Part shown: piece after piece, positions 32,040 through 40,082 of the stretch
Numbering within the stretch: position 1 is the stretch's first letter
Layout: every line of letters starts with the position of its first letter
Source: Bacteroidia bacterium
GTDB taxonomy: Bacteria > Bacteroidota > Bacteroidia > NS11-12g > UBA9320
Direction of reading: 5' to 3'
Length of the DNA: 40,082 nucleotides
Assembly (NCBI GenBank): GCA_020053795.1
Contig: JAGVMN010000017.1
Location: 1 to 40,082 of the forward strand
Program-made: the position numbers and the translations under genes
The notes under the pieces: generated by a model
What the model saw: only the letters and a program-made list of their open reading frames with translations
Databases searched by the model: none
What the model was told of the DNA's origin: nothing

Positions 32040-32518
32040 GTATTTTATAAGTGATGCCGGAATTACATTCAATGGTCAGAAAACAAAAGCTCTGACCAGG
32101 AAAAATGGTTTTAGAACGAACACATCGGGTAACGCCTCATAGTGATAACTTAATGGGAGCCGATTCTTCAACCCATGTTGTTGTCATATTCCCAAAACCC
32201 GGAAGCAACATTCTTTACTATATTTTCAAGGTTGATCAGATATCTGACAAGAATGATCTATAATCTAATTGGAACAGCACACTTGGTTACTTAAAAGTTT
32301 CCCCAGACGGAACAAAATAGTTCATGCAAATTGAATTTTTGATAGATGTGGATTTGGCAATTTTAATCAAGCTTCAGGCATTGTTTCTGATGTTTGGCAG
32401 TTTAATGTGGATATTGTACATAGTGTAGTTCACATAACCCTTCAGCCAAAACCCATTGCCGATTTCAAAACTGCAACGGCATTTGTCAGTTCACGACTCA
32501 CTCTTTTCAATGAATGCT
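32040..32518 (+). pseudogene. Decayed WD40/beta-propeller-type secreted protein gene
   Basis: An 820-base gap between the LVIVD gene and IcmF holds the ruins of a gene on the plus strand. Readable pieces, broken by stops and frame changes, include MGADSSTHVVVIFPKPGSNI followed by LYYIFKVDQISDKNDL, then LGYLKVSPDGTK, FGNFNQASGIVSDVWQFNV and PIADFKTATAFVSS. Pieces like YLKVSPDGTK and xGIVSD, in that order, are typical of Bacteroidota surface proteins with a propeller ahead of PKD-type domains. No start or full frame survives. 31830-32040 shows nothing else. Confidence 0.6.
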
Positions 32519-32648
32519 AGTTTTAAAACAGTGTGCAGTGTTACTGTTGTCAAATCTTTATTGTGCCATCAGGGCTTAAAACAAAAATAAGAAGTACTCT
32601 CCCTTTCATTTATCTATCGAACGAAAAATGGCTTCTCATATTTCCTCA

Positions 32649-35600
32649 TCACATATTCCTCCGATACTCCCCTCCCACTTCAAACATGGCATGGGTCAAT
32701 TGCCCCAGCGAACAGCATTTCACCGCTTCCATCAGGGCTGCAAAAACGTTTTGGTTGTGCAAGGCCGCCGCCTGAACTTCATGCAGATGCGTTTTGGTTT
32801 CTTCCGCAAAAGCCCCGTTGAGGTTTTTCAGGGTTTGAATCTGTTGCTCCTTTTCTTCCTCTGTTGCCCGAATCACTTCTTTTGGCAATATGGTCGGCGA
32901 ACCCTTTGAACTCAAAAAAGTATTGACACCGATAATCGGATAGGCACCGGTATGTTTCAGGGTTTCGTAGTAAAGGCTCTCTTCCTGTATCTTTCCGCGT
33001 TGGTACATGGTTTCCATGGCTCCCAAAACTCCGCCGCGTTCAGTGATCCGGTCAAACTCTGTCAAGACCGCTTCCTCCACTAATTCTGTCAATTCTTCAA
33101 TGATGAAAGAACCCTGTGTGGGGTTTTCGTTTTTGGCCAAACCCAATTCACGGTTTATGATCAGTTGTATGGCCATAGCCCGCCTGACTGATTCCTCGGT
33201 CGGGGTGGTGATGGCTTCGTCATAGGCGTTGGTGTGCAAACTATTGCAATTATCATAAATAGCATACAAGGCCTGCAAAGTTGTTCGAATATCATTGAAG
33301 TCAATTTCCTGTGCGTGAAGCGACCGACCGGAAGTCTGAATATGGTATTTCAGCATTTGAGTGCGGGCATCGGCACCGTATTTTTCCTTCATGGCTTTGG
33401 CCCAAATACGGCGGGCAACGCGGCCAATGACGGCATACTCAGGGTCAATTCCGTTGGAGAAAAAGAACGAGAGATTTGGCCCGAATTTGTTGATGTCCAT
33501 GCCACGGCTCAAATAATACTCAACATAGGTAAAGCCATTGGCCAGGGTAAAGGCAAGTTGCGTAATCGGGTTGGCCCCTGCTTCGGCTATATGATACCCA
33601 CTGATGGATACAGAGTAAAAATTCCTGATATTATGGGTAATGAAATATTCCTGTACATCGCCCATCAATCTCAGAGCATATTCTGTACTGAAAATACAGG
33701 TGTTTTGTGCCTGATCTTCTTTTAAAATATCGGCCTGAACCGTTCCCCTGACGGCAGCCAGAGTTTTGGTTTTGATTCTTTCGTAAACATCATTGGGCAA
33801 AACTTCGTCACCTGTAATACCAAGCAGCATTAAACCCAAACCATTATTTCCTTTTGGCAACCCGCCCTGATAGGATGGTCTGACGAAACCTTGGCCTTCA
33901 AACCGTGCTTTGAGTTTCATTTCTACTTCCGCTTCAAGGCCATACTCACGTATATACTTCTCGCATTGCTGGTCAATGGCCGCATTCATAAAGAATCCCA
34001 GAAGCATTGGTGCCGGACCGTTTATAGTCATGGACACTGAGGTCATTGGATCGGAAAGATCGAAACCACTGTAAAGTTTTTTAGCGTCATCCAAACAACA
34101 GATGGAAACGCCCGCATTGCCTATTTTTCCATATATATCGGGTCGGTAATCCGGATCATGTCCATAGAGTGTTACTGAATCAAAAGCGGTTGAAAGTCTC
34201 TTGGCCGGCAACCCGATGCTGACATAATGAAAACGGCGATTGGTCCGCTCCGGTCCGCCTTCTCCTGCAAACATTCTGGTTGGATCCTCCCCTTCTCTTT
34301 TAAATGGATAGATTCCGGCGGTATAAGGAAATTCTCCAGGCACATTTTCTTGCAATTGCCAGCGAAGGATATCGCCCCAGCTTTCGTATCGCGGGGTTAC
34401 CACCTTGGGAATCTGACTATGTGAAAGCGATTCGGAATGGGTCTGGATCCTAAATTCCTTATCCCTGACTTTGAAGGTATAGTATTCGTCTTTGTATAGT
34501 TTCCTTTTGGCCCCCCACTGATCCAGAAGTTTTTTGTTTTTTGGGTCGAGTTCCAGCAAAAGGTCATCAAAGTGTTGCCTCAAACTTTTTTCCGGCGACG
34601 CATCTTTTGCCTTTAAGGTTTCAATTGTCTTGTTAATCGCAAAAAGTCTGGATGCTATCTGGCACTGCTGTTCTACCCATATATCGTATTTGCGGTTGGT
34701 TTCTGCTATTTCCGACAGGTAACGAACACGTCCGGGAGGAATGATAAACACCTTTTCCGACATGGTTTCGCCGGCTAAAAAATGCGAATGCCATGTGTCG
34801 CCTTTTTTGGCTACTAAAATATTGAGCAGAGCCCTGTAAAGACTGTTGGTTCCTGGGTCATTGAACTGCGACGCAATGGTGCCAAACACCGGCACTTTTT
34901 CATCATCAAAGTCAAATAACTTGTGATTGCGTTTGTATTGTTTCTTTACATCACGAAGGGCATCGAGTGAGCCTCGCTTGTCGAACTTGTTGATGGCAAT
35001 AACATCGGCAAAGTCCAGCATGTCTATCTTCTCCAATTGACTGGCAGCACCATATTCAGGGGTCATTACATACAGGCTCACATCACTGTGGTCGGCAATC
35101 TCTGTATCGCTCTGACCGATTCCGGAAGTTTCAAGTATGATTACATCATATCGGGCTGCTTTCAGAATATTAATGGCATCATCTATATGTTTACTCAAAG
35201 CCAGATTGGCTTGCCGGGTTGCCAATGAACGCATATACACTCTTGGATTTCGTATGGCATTCATACGAATGCGGTCGCCCAAAAGTGCCCCGCCGGTTTT
35301 TCTTTTCGAGGGATCAACAGAAATAATTCCGACAGTTTTTGTATTAAAATCAAGCAGAAAACGTCGCACCAGTTCATCTACCAAACTGGACTTACCAGCC
35401 CCACCTGTTCCGGTAATCCCGAGAACAGGAGCTGTTGATTTTTTTGCCAGGTACTTTATTTCATTCAGTTCGGTCTGGTTTTGATTGGGATAGTTTTCAG
35501 CAGCACTGATCAAACGGGCCACTGCGGTCTTATTTACCTGGTTAAGATTCTTCAGTTCACCGTTTAGCTGGATGCCCAGTGGGAAATCGCACTGACTAAC

Positions 35601-36020
35601 CATATCGTTAATCATTCCCTGAAGTCCCATGTGGCGACCGTCATCGGGGTGATAAATACGTGTAATGCCATATTTCTGCAGGGCATCAATTTCTTCAGGC
35701 AAAATAGTTCCGCCGCCACCGCCAAAGATCTTGATGTGGCCTGCACCCTTTTCTTTTAATAAATCATAAATGTACTTGAAATACTCATTGTGGCCTCCCT
35801 GATAACTGGTCATAGCTATGGCATGTGCATCTTCCTGAATCGCGGTATCCACTACTTCTTCGGCACTGCGGTCATGACCGAGGTGTATGACCTCGCAACC
35901 AGTCGCTTGTATAAGCCGTCGCATAATGTTAATAGCCGCATCGTGGCCATCGAAAAGTGAGGCGGCAGTGACTATTCTGACTTTGTTATTGGGTAAATAG
36001 GGTGCAACTTCTTTGGCCAT
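32649..36020 (-). CDS. icmF: Fused isobutyryl-CoA mutase with G-protein chaperone
   Basis: A 1,123-residue fusion in the order B12-binding domain, MeaB/ArgK-type GTPase, mutase large subunit, which defines IcmF. The B12 domain has FDGHDAAI, with the lower axial ligand His26, and IFGGGGGTI. The GTPase has a P-loop GTGGAGKSS (about 204-212), [17 protein letters not shown] and the NKFD base motif in [13 protein letters not shown]. The mutase part has [36 protein letters not shown] and [15 protein letters not shown]. The enzyme interconverts isobutyryl-CoA and n-butyryl-CoA with adenosylcobalamin, and some members act on pivalyl-CoA. The GTPase loads and protects the cofactor. The length is as expected. 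A strong promoter lies upstream. Confidence 0.93.
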   Translation of the reverse strand: MAKEVAPYLPNNKVRIVTAASLFDGHDAAINIMRRLIQATGCEVIHLGHDRSAEEVVDTAIQEDAHAIAMTSYQGGHNEYFKYIYDLLKEKGAGHIKIFGGGGGTILPEEIDALQKYGITRIYHPDDGRHMGLQGMINDMVSQCDFPLGIQLNGELKNLNQVNKTAVARLISAAENYPNQNQTELNEIKYLAKKSTAPVLGITGTGGAGKSSLVDELVRRFLLDFNTKTVGIISVDPSKRKTGGALLGDRIRMNAIRNPRVYMRSLATRQANLALSKHIDDAINILKAARYDVIILETSGIGQSDTEIADHSDVSLYVMTPEYGAASQLEKIDMLDFADVIAINKFDKRGSLDALRDVKKQYKRNHKLFDFDDEKVPVFGTIASQFNDPGTNSLYRALLNILVAKKGDTWHSHFLAGETMSEKVFIIPPGRVRYLSEIAETNRKYDIWVEQQCQIASRLFAINKTIETLKAKDASPEKSLRQHFDDLLLELDPKNKKLLDQWGAKRKLYKDEYYTFKVRDKEFRIQTHSESLSHSQIPKVVTPRYESWGDILRWQLQENVPGEFPYTAGIYPFKREGEDPTRMFAGEGGPERTNRRFHYVSIGLPAKRLSTAFDSVTLYGHDPDYRPDIYGKIGNAGVSICCLDDAKKLYSGFDLSDPMTSVSMTINGPAPMLLGFFMNAAIDQQCEKYIREYGLEAEVEMKLKARFEGQGFVRPSYQGGLPKGNNGLGLMLLGITGDEVLPNDVYERIKTKTLAAVRGTVQADILKEDQAQNTCIFSTEYALRLMGDVQEYFITHNIRNFYSVSISGYHIAEAGANPITQLAFTLANGFTYVEYYLSRGMDINKFGPNLSFFFSNGIDPEYAVIGRVARRIWAKAMKEKYGADARTQMLKYHIQTSGRSLHAQEIDFNDIRTTLQALYAIYDNCNSLHTNAYDEAITTPTEESVRRAMAIQLIINRELGLAKNENPTQGSFIIEELTELVEEAVLTEFDRITERGGVLGAMETMYQRGKIQEESLYYETLKHTGAYPIIGVNTFLSSKGSPTILPKEVIRATEEEKEQQIQTLKNLNGAFAEETKTHLHEVQAAALHNQNVFAALMEAVKCCSLGQLTHAMFEVGGEYRRNM

Positions 36021-36045
36021 TCGAACAAATCATGAATACGTTTGG

Positions 36046-36075
36046 CAAAAATAGATAATGTGAGGGTAAAACAAA
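36046..36075 (-). promoter_or_regulatory. Promoter of icmF
   Basis: Read on the minus strand: TTTG (36072-36075), 18-base spacer, TATTTTTG (36046-36053). A full match to the Bacteroidota consensus, ending 25 bases before the ATG at 36020. Confidence 0.75.
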
Positions 36076-36542
36076 CTTAAGGTTGGTCAGAAGACACTTG
36101 TCCACCAAACTGATGTCAAGCTATTCGTTCAACATCCTTTATGGAGGATATTGATTATTACAGGTAGCGTAATATACACCTGCCAAAAGAGTTCCGCAGG
36201 AATGGCACAACCTTTAAAGATATTAGAATTAATGTGTTTTTTCGATGGGACATAGATGTTGAGGAGGCATTGATTCTATCCTATTCGCCATCCCAACATG
36301 ACTTTCAGACACATGCCATGTTTCTTAGGTTGATACATTCTTAAAGTGATTACTACAGCAACTTTTGTTGGTTTCGAAATCCTTTACGGAACAATATTGT
36401 ATCATATTTCAAAAGTTCAGAGAATCAGAAATTAAAAAGAAGACAGGGGTAGAAACAGCCCAATTGTCATGAGGTTTTTTCAAAGATGACTCAATCGTGG
36501 TTTTAAAATCAGAACAATTGATGTTCTTTTGCAAAAAGAATT
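36076..36542. other. Intergenic region between icmF and kup
   Basis: About 470 bases. A stretch near 36170-36345 is open without a start codon (PKEFRRNGTTFKDIRINVFFRWD ... FQTHAMFLRLIHS) and may be a decayed small gene, but I cannot assign it. No promoter of the TAnnTTTG type was found for kup, and no terminator is evident. Confidence 0.35.
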
Positions 36543-38498
36543 TTGAACGTATTGAAGGAAAGAAAGCATTTGGGGTCAAAAGTCACTGCAGCCTCTTTAA
36601 TTGTAGCCCTCGGCATCATCTATGGCGATATAGGCACCAGTCCTTTATACGTTCTCAAAGCCATCGTTGGCAAGAGGGAAATAAGTGAAGTCCTGGTTTA
36701 TGGAGGCATCTCTTGCATTTTCTGGACCCTTGTTTTTCAAACTACAATCAAATACATCTGGCTTACACTAAAAGCGGACAACGAAGGTGAGGGTGGGATT
36801 TTCTCGCTTTATGCCTTGGTACATCGATATGGAAAAAGGTTGGTTATCCCCACCATATTGGGGGCGGCGACCCTTATGGCTGATGGAATTATCACCCCAC
36901 CTATTTCTGTTGCCTCTGCGGTTGAAGGTCTAACCATGTTGAATGGCTTAGCGAAACTCCCAACGGTGCCTATCGTAATTGTTATTCTTTCAATTCTCTT
37001 TTTCTTTCAGCGTTTCGGATCCCAGAAAGTGGGCAGTTTTTTCGGCCCGGCTATGGTGGTTTGGTTTTCGATGCTTTTTCTGGCCGGAATTTTACACATA
37101 GTTCACTATCCGGGTGTCTTAAAAGCACTAAATCCTAACTATGGTTATAAACTTTTAGCCCAGTATAAGCATGGCTTCTGGATACTGGGGGCGGTGTTTT
37201 TGGCCACAACAGGTGCCGAAGCTTTGTATTCAGATTTGGGCCATTGCGGGAGAAAGAATATACGAATTACATGGGCATTTGTGAAGGTGGCACTTCTGAC
37301 TAACTACCTAGGTCAGGCAGCCTGGCTCATGCATCAAAGCGATGAACAACTTCACGGACGAAATCCTTTTTTCGAAATGTTACCTCAGTGGTTTCTGATT
37401 CCGGGGATTATCATTGCTACTACTGCCGCCATTATTGCTTCTCAGGCACTGATCAGCGGATCCTATACGCTTATTAACGAAGCCATGAACTTAAACTTCT
37501 GGCCACGGGTAAGTGTGAGACAACCTTCAGATCTTAAAGGGCAAATCTATATCCCGAGTATTAACATCATACTTTGGATTGGTTGTGTGTTGATGATATT
37601 GTATTTCCAATCTTCTGCTCATATGGAGGCAGCTTATGGGTTGGCCATCACTCTTACCATGATGATGACAACCGTTTTGCTAACCTTTTTTCTGCTCTTT
37701 CGGCTCAAATGGAAGAAACTATTTGTCATTCCATTGATCATTTTTTTCGCCATCATAGAGATTTCATTTTTCATAGCCAATATTCAAAAGTTTCCGGAGG
37801 GTGGTTTCATTACGGTCATCGTAGCCGGAATTTTCTTTATCGTGATGTTCATTTTCTTTTTTGGAAGAAAATTGAACAATCGCTTTGTGAAATTTGTAAC
37901 CCTAGACAACTACACCGTTAAGATAGAGGAACTGAGTAAAGATGATTCCATACCAAAGTTCTCGACCCATCTTATTTATCTGACCAAAGCCAATATCCGC
38001 CATGATATTGAAGAAAAAATTATCAATTCCATCTTTTCCAAAAAACCCAAGAGGGCAGACGTTTATTGGTTTGTACACATACATCGAACCGTTTTTCCAT
38101 ATACGCTCAGCTATGATGTTACTGAGCTTGTGGACGACAAAGTGATTAAAATAAACATACATGTTGGTTTCAGGATACAACCCAGAACAGAGTTGTATTT
38201 CAAAAAAATTGTTCAGGAACTTGTCGCTCATAAGGAACTTAACCTGCATATCAGGCCTGATGGCTCAACAAAATACAACAATGAACCCGATTTTAAATTT
38301 GTGGTCATAGAGAAATTTTTATCTGTAGAAAACGAATTTGCATTAAAGGAAGGGATTCTCTTACATTCTTATTTCCTTCTGAAACGCTTTGGTCTCAGCG
38401 ACGAAAGGGCTTTTGGATTAGACAAAAGTGATGTTAATGTAGAGCAAATACCCTTGGTGTACCATCGGATACCTGATTTTGAGATGACTAGGACTTAG
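36543..38498 (+). CDS. kup: Kup-family potassium transporter
   Basis: A 651-residue inner-membrane protein of the KUP/HAK/KT family, which takes up K+ with protons. Signature segments: YGDIGTSPLY (residues 27-36) in the first helix, LKADNEGEGGIFSLYAL, DGIITPPISVASAVEG, TGAEALYSDLGHCGRKNIR and the long helices up to about residue 450. A cytosolic C-terminal domain of about 200 residues follows, as in E. coli Kup. The start is TTG at 36543: the reading frame has no ATG between the preceding stop and the first helix, and the residues from VTAASLIVALGIIYGD on match the family. The gene stands alone. Confidence 0.93.
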   Translation: MNVLKERKHLGSKVTAASLIVALGIIYGDIGTSPLYVLKAIVGKREISEVLVYGGISCIFWTLVFQTTIKYIWLTLKADNEGEGGIFSLYALVHRYGKRLVIPTILGAATLMADGIITPPISVASAVEGLTMLNGLAKLPTVPIVIVILSILFFFQRFGSQKVGSFFGPAMVVWFSMLFLAGILHIVHYPGVLKALNPNYGYKLLAQYKHGFWILGAVFLATTGAEALYSDLGHCGRKNIRITWAFVKVALLTNYLGQAAWLMHQSDEQLHGRNPFFEMLPQWFLIPGIIIATTAAIIASQALISGSYTLINEAMNLNFWPRVSVRQPSDLKGQIYIPSINIILWIGCVLMILYFQSSAHMEAAYGLAITLTMMMTTVLLTFFLLFRLKWKKLFVIPLIIFFAIIEISFFIANIQKFPEGGFITVIVAGIFFIVMFIFFFGRKLNNRFVKFVTLDNYTVKIEELSKDDSIPKFSTHLIYLTKANIRHDIEEKIINSIFSKKPKRADVYWFVHIHRTVFPYTLSYDVTELVDDKVIKINIHVGFRIQPRTELYFKKIVQELVAHKELNLHIRPDGSTKYNNEPDFKFVVIEKFLSVENEFALKEGILLHSYFLLKRFGLSDERAFGLDKSDVNVEQIPLVYHRIPDFEMTRT

Positions 38499-38552
38499 GC
38501 CTGAAAGAAATGAGAACGGTTTACGTCTAAGAGGTTAAAAATAAATTGTTTG

Positions 38553-39758
38553 TCAACGCCATTTTTGAATGGCATTAATTCTTTTCCTTTTTGAATAAGT
38601 CACTTGGTTTTTGTTCAACGTCACCCGACGTTTTTCTTTCCTTTCAATAAAAACAGGTTCATGAGTTTTGATTGACTGATGATTTTCCATTAAATATCTG
38701 TAATATTCTTCATTTTCGGCAACGGTAGAAATTTTGGAGACATTGGAATTCATTAAGAGTTCCAGCCGATTTACAGAACAGAATTGGTCGTAAAGTTCAA
38801 TGGTTTTCTTCCGGTCCTGTTCACTTTCAATGTCCTTCAAACGGTTTATTAGACTGATCAATTCTTCTTCATTGGTGAAATTGTACTGTGGAAACTTTTT
38901 AGCATGATCATAGGTCAGAAAACTGCCGATGTTTGTTATGGGAATAGAACCAACCAGGGCTGCCTCGTATAAAGTATGTGTGGGTGGAATCAGAATGCCC
39001 GGGCCGCAGAGAACATATTCAACCTCAGAGATCGCCTCCAGATATTCGGCCTGATCTATGCGGTTTAGTCTGATAACCGTAAAGCCTTTCTCATTGTTCA
39101 ACCTTGTTTTAAGATGGGCCAATGTGTAGCAATAAAAAACCGGAAAATGCTTTTGAATGGCAGAGAACATTGAGAAACGATCCATCAGGTTTAATTGATT
39201 AATGTTTCCCGTGTTTCTATAAGCTTCGGAATAGTTCCCAACGATAAGCAGACATTTTTTCCTTGGTTTAGCCCTAAGTCTGATCACATCCTGATATTGT
39301 TCTATGTATTGCGTATTTATTTGGGGATGCACACCATACACCCAGTTATTATTGATGCCATGTCCCGGAAGGAAATCCTTAGTCAACAGAATTTTCTTGT
39401 TTGAGGTTTTGAGACTTGATTCCTTTTTTCTGAACATAAGGACGGCTACAAACCGGACATGTGGTAAAAACCCCGTATATCTCAGCCAAACATACTGAAG
39501 CAGACGTCTGAAAGAAAAGGGCGACAATCCGACTATGTAATGTTCACCCAGTAAATTAATAAGCATTCGCGACTGTCTGAACTCAAGGTTGTCGTTGAAC
39601 AATACATATTTTTTTGCTCCCCGAAATTGCAACAAAATGCTGTCAACAACCACATACCATGGAAACAGGAAACTTACACAAACGACCTTTTTGATCGATT
39701 GGATCGAAAAATACTGATAAGAAGAAATCAAATGAAGCTGCTGGCTTATTGTTGGCAA
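38553..39758 (-). CDS. Possible GT-B-type glycosyltransferase
   Basis: A 401-residue protein with weak signs of a GT-B glycosyltransferase: an N-terminal half with KKVVCVSFLFPWYVVVDS and KYVLFNDN, a middle strand KKCLLIVGNYSEAYR, and a C-terminal nucleotide-sugar-like segment VLCGPGILIPPTHTLYEAALVGSIPITNIG, where a conserved Glu follows a loop as in many GT-B enzymes. The C-terminal 40 residues are strongly basic. No family can be named. The frame opens at a TTG (39758), but a consensus promoter covers that codon, so the true start is probably downstream, for example TTG at 39731. It converges on kup with 54 bases between. Confidence 0.55.
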   Translation of the reverse strand: MPTISQQLHLISSYQYFSIQSIKKVVCVSFLFPWYVVVDSILLQFRGAKKYVLFNDNLEFRQSRMLINLLGEHYIVGLSPFSFRRLLQYVWLRYTGFLPHVRFVAVLMFRKKESSLKTSNKKILLTKDFLPGHGINNNWVYGVHPQINTQYIEQYQDVIRLRAKPRKKCLLIVGNYSEAYRNTGNINQLNLMDRFSMFSAIQKHFPVFYCYTLAHLKTRLNNEKGFTVIRLNRIDQAEYLEAISEVEYVLCGPGILIPPTHTLYEAALVGSIPITNIGSFLTYDHAKKFPQYNFTNEEELISLINRLKDIESEQDRKKTIELYDQFCSVNRLELLMNSNVSKISTVAENEEYYRYLMENHQSIKTHEPVFIERKEKRRVTLNKNQVTYSKRKRINAIQKWR

Positions 39759-39785
39759 ATGTATCCAATTTTAATTATCCACAAA
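39756..39785 (-). promoter_or_regulatory. Promoter of the possible glycosyltransferase gene
   Basis: Read on the minus strand: TTTG (39782-39785), 18-base spacer, TACATTTG (39756-39763). It matches the consensus fully and overlaps the TTG at 39758, which argues against that start codon. Confidence 0.6.
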
Positions 39786-40025
39786 ATGTGAATGACAAAA
39801 ATTGAAAAATAAATCTTCAGACGATCAAACATCAACTTCTTCTCGCATCCATTTCTCTTTAGAGGTCATCTGTTTCATGTCGCCGCGTTTGTCGTATGGT
39901 TTTTTTATTGGCTTTTTACAAAGAACAGAATTTTGAAATGGATACGAGAGTTAAAACTAAACCTAAATTATCAACCCTCAAAAAGTCTCATAAAAAAGGA
40001 CGATTCTGATTTGAAGGTCAACTTA

Positions 40026-40033
40026 TATTTTTG
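40026..40033 (+). promoter_or_regulatory. Possible -7 box of the gene at the right edge
   Basis: TATTTTTG, 14 bases before the GTG at 40048. The nearest TTTG upstream (40010-40013) is only 12 bases away, shorter than normal. The DNA from 39786 to 40025 shows no gene. Confidence 0.35.
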
Positions 40034-40047
40034 CGAGAATATCTGTT

Positions 40048-40082
40048 GTGTCAGCCATCGTAAAGCGTATTACCGGCGATCA
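40048..40082 (+). CDS. Start of a gene cut by the window end
   Basis: An open frame from GTG at 40048, reading (M)SAIVKRITGD, continues past the end of the window. It is supported only by the preceding TATTTTTG box. Too short to identify. Confidence 0.3.
   Translation, partial: MSAIVKRITGD

Noticed and set aside
36170-36345. Decayed toxin of a toxin-antitoxin pair
   Set aside because: The open stretch has no start codon, and its residues do not match RelE/ParE or YafQ patterns well enough.

Overview
The window looks like a chromosome segment of a member of the Bacteroidota. Two secreted proteins end in type IX secretion (T9SS) type A sorting domains. Several genes are preceded by the Bacteroidota promoter pattern TTTG-N17/18-TAnnTTTG. 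Shine-Dalgarno sequences are weak, TTG starts are common, and the one tRNA has no encoded CCA. The gene content (double D-Ala ligase, PASTA protein, IcmF, glutaryl-CoA dehydrogenase) suggests an environmental aerobe, perhaps Saprospiria-like; that narrower placement is inference.

Left flank (1-7860), ordinary chromosome: a PhnP-like metallo-hydrolase convergent with a ferritin; then a run of a double D-Ala-D-Ala ligase, a PASTA protein, a T9SS-exported protein and a rhodanese; then tRNA-Val(GAC).

Centre (about 8030-24090), a dense array of Rhs toxin tips. It holds eight cassettes, each a piece of the conserved Rhs core (motifs such as ITASDYYSFGSIME and NGQEKDDEIYGKGN) followed by an unrelated C-terminal domain and then a small gene that looks like its immunity partner. 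Three further core remnants lack a tip. Seven cassettes read leftward and are packed almost without gaps, the immunity stop of one lying next to the start of the next. One cassette at the left end reads rightward behind a truncated tyrosine recombinase. Only one cassette keeps any Rhs trunk (YD repeats); it is frameshifted, holds a helical insert of about 330 residues, and begins in an array of eleven 21-bp repeats. Recognisable tips are an L,D-transpeptidase-like domain, an HExxH metallopeptidase, two related HExxE domains and a possible clan CD cysteine peptidase; three are unknown. All eight putative immunity proteins carry an export signal (five lipoboxes, one Sec signal peptide, two N-terminal membrane anchors), so I infer that the toxins act in the periplasm or envelope. 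A 10-bp-arm hairpin with a shared 84-bp context occurs at three core-head junctions, one next to the recombinase fragment and two in a 236-bp tandem duplication.

Right flank (24100-40082), ordinary chromosome again: an exported unknown protein with glutaryl-CoA dehydrogenase; folB with an Asp-box T9SS protein; a predicted outer-membrane protein; an LVIVD-repeat lipoprotein; a decayed beta-propeller-type gene; IcmF; the potassium transporter Kup; a possible glycosyltransferase; and the first codons of a gene cut by the window end.
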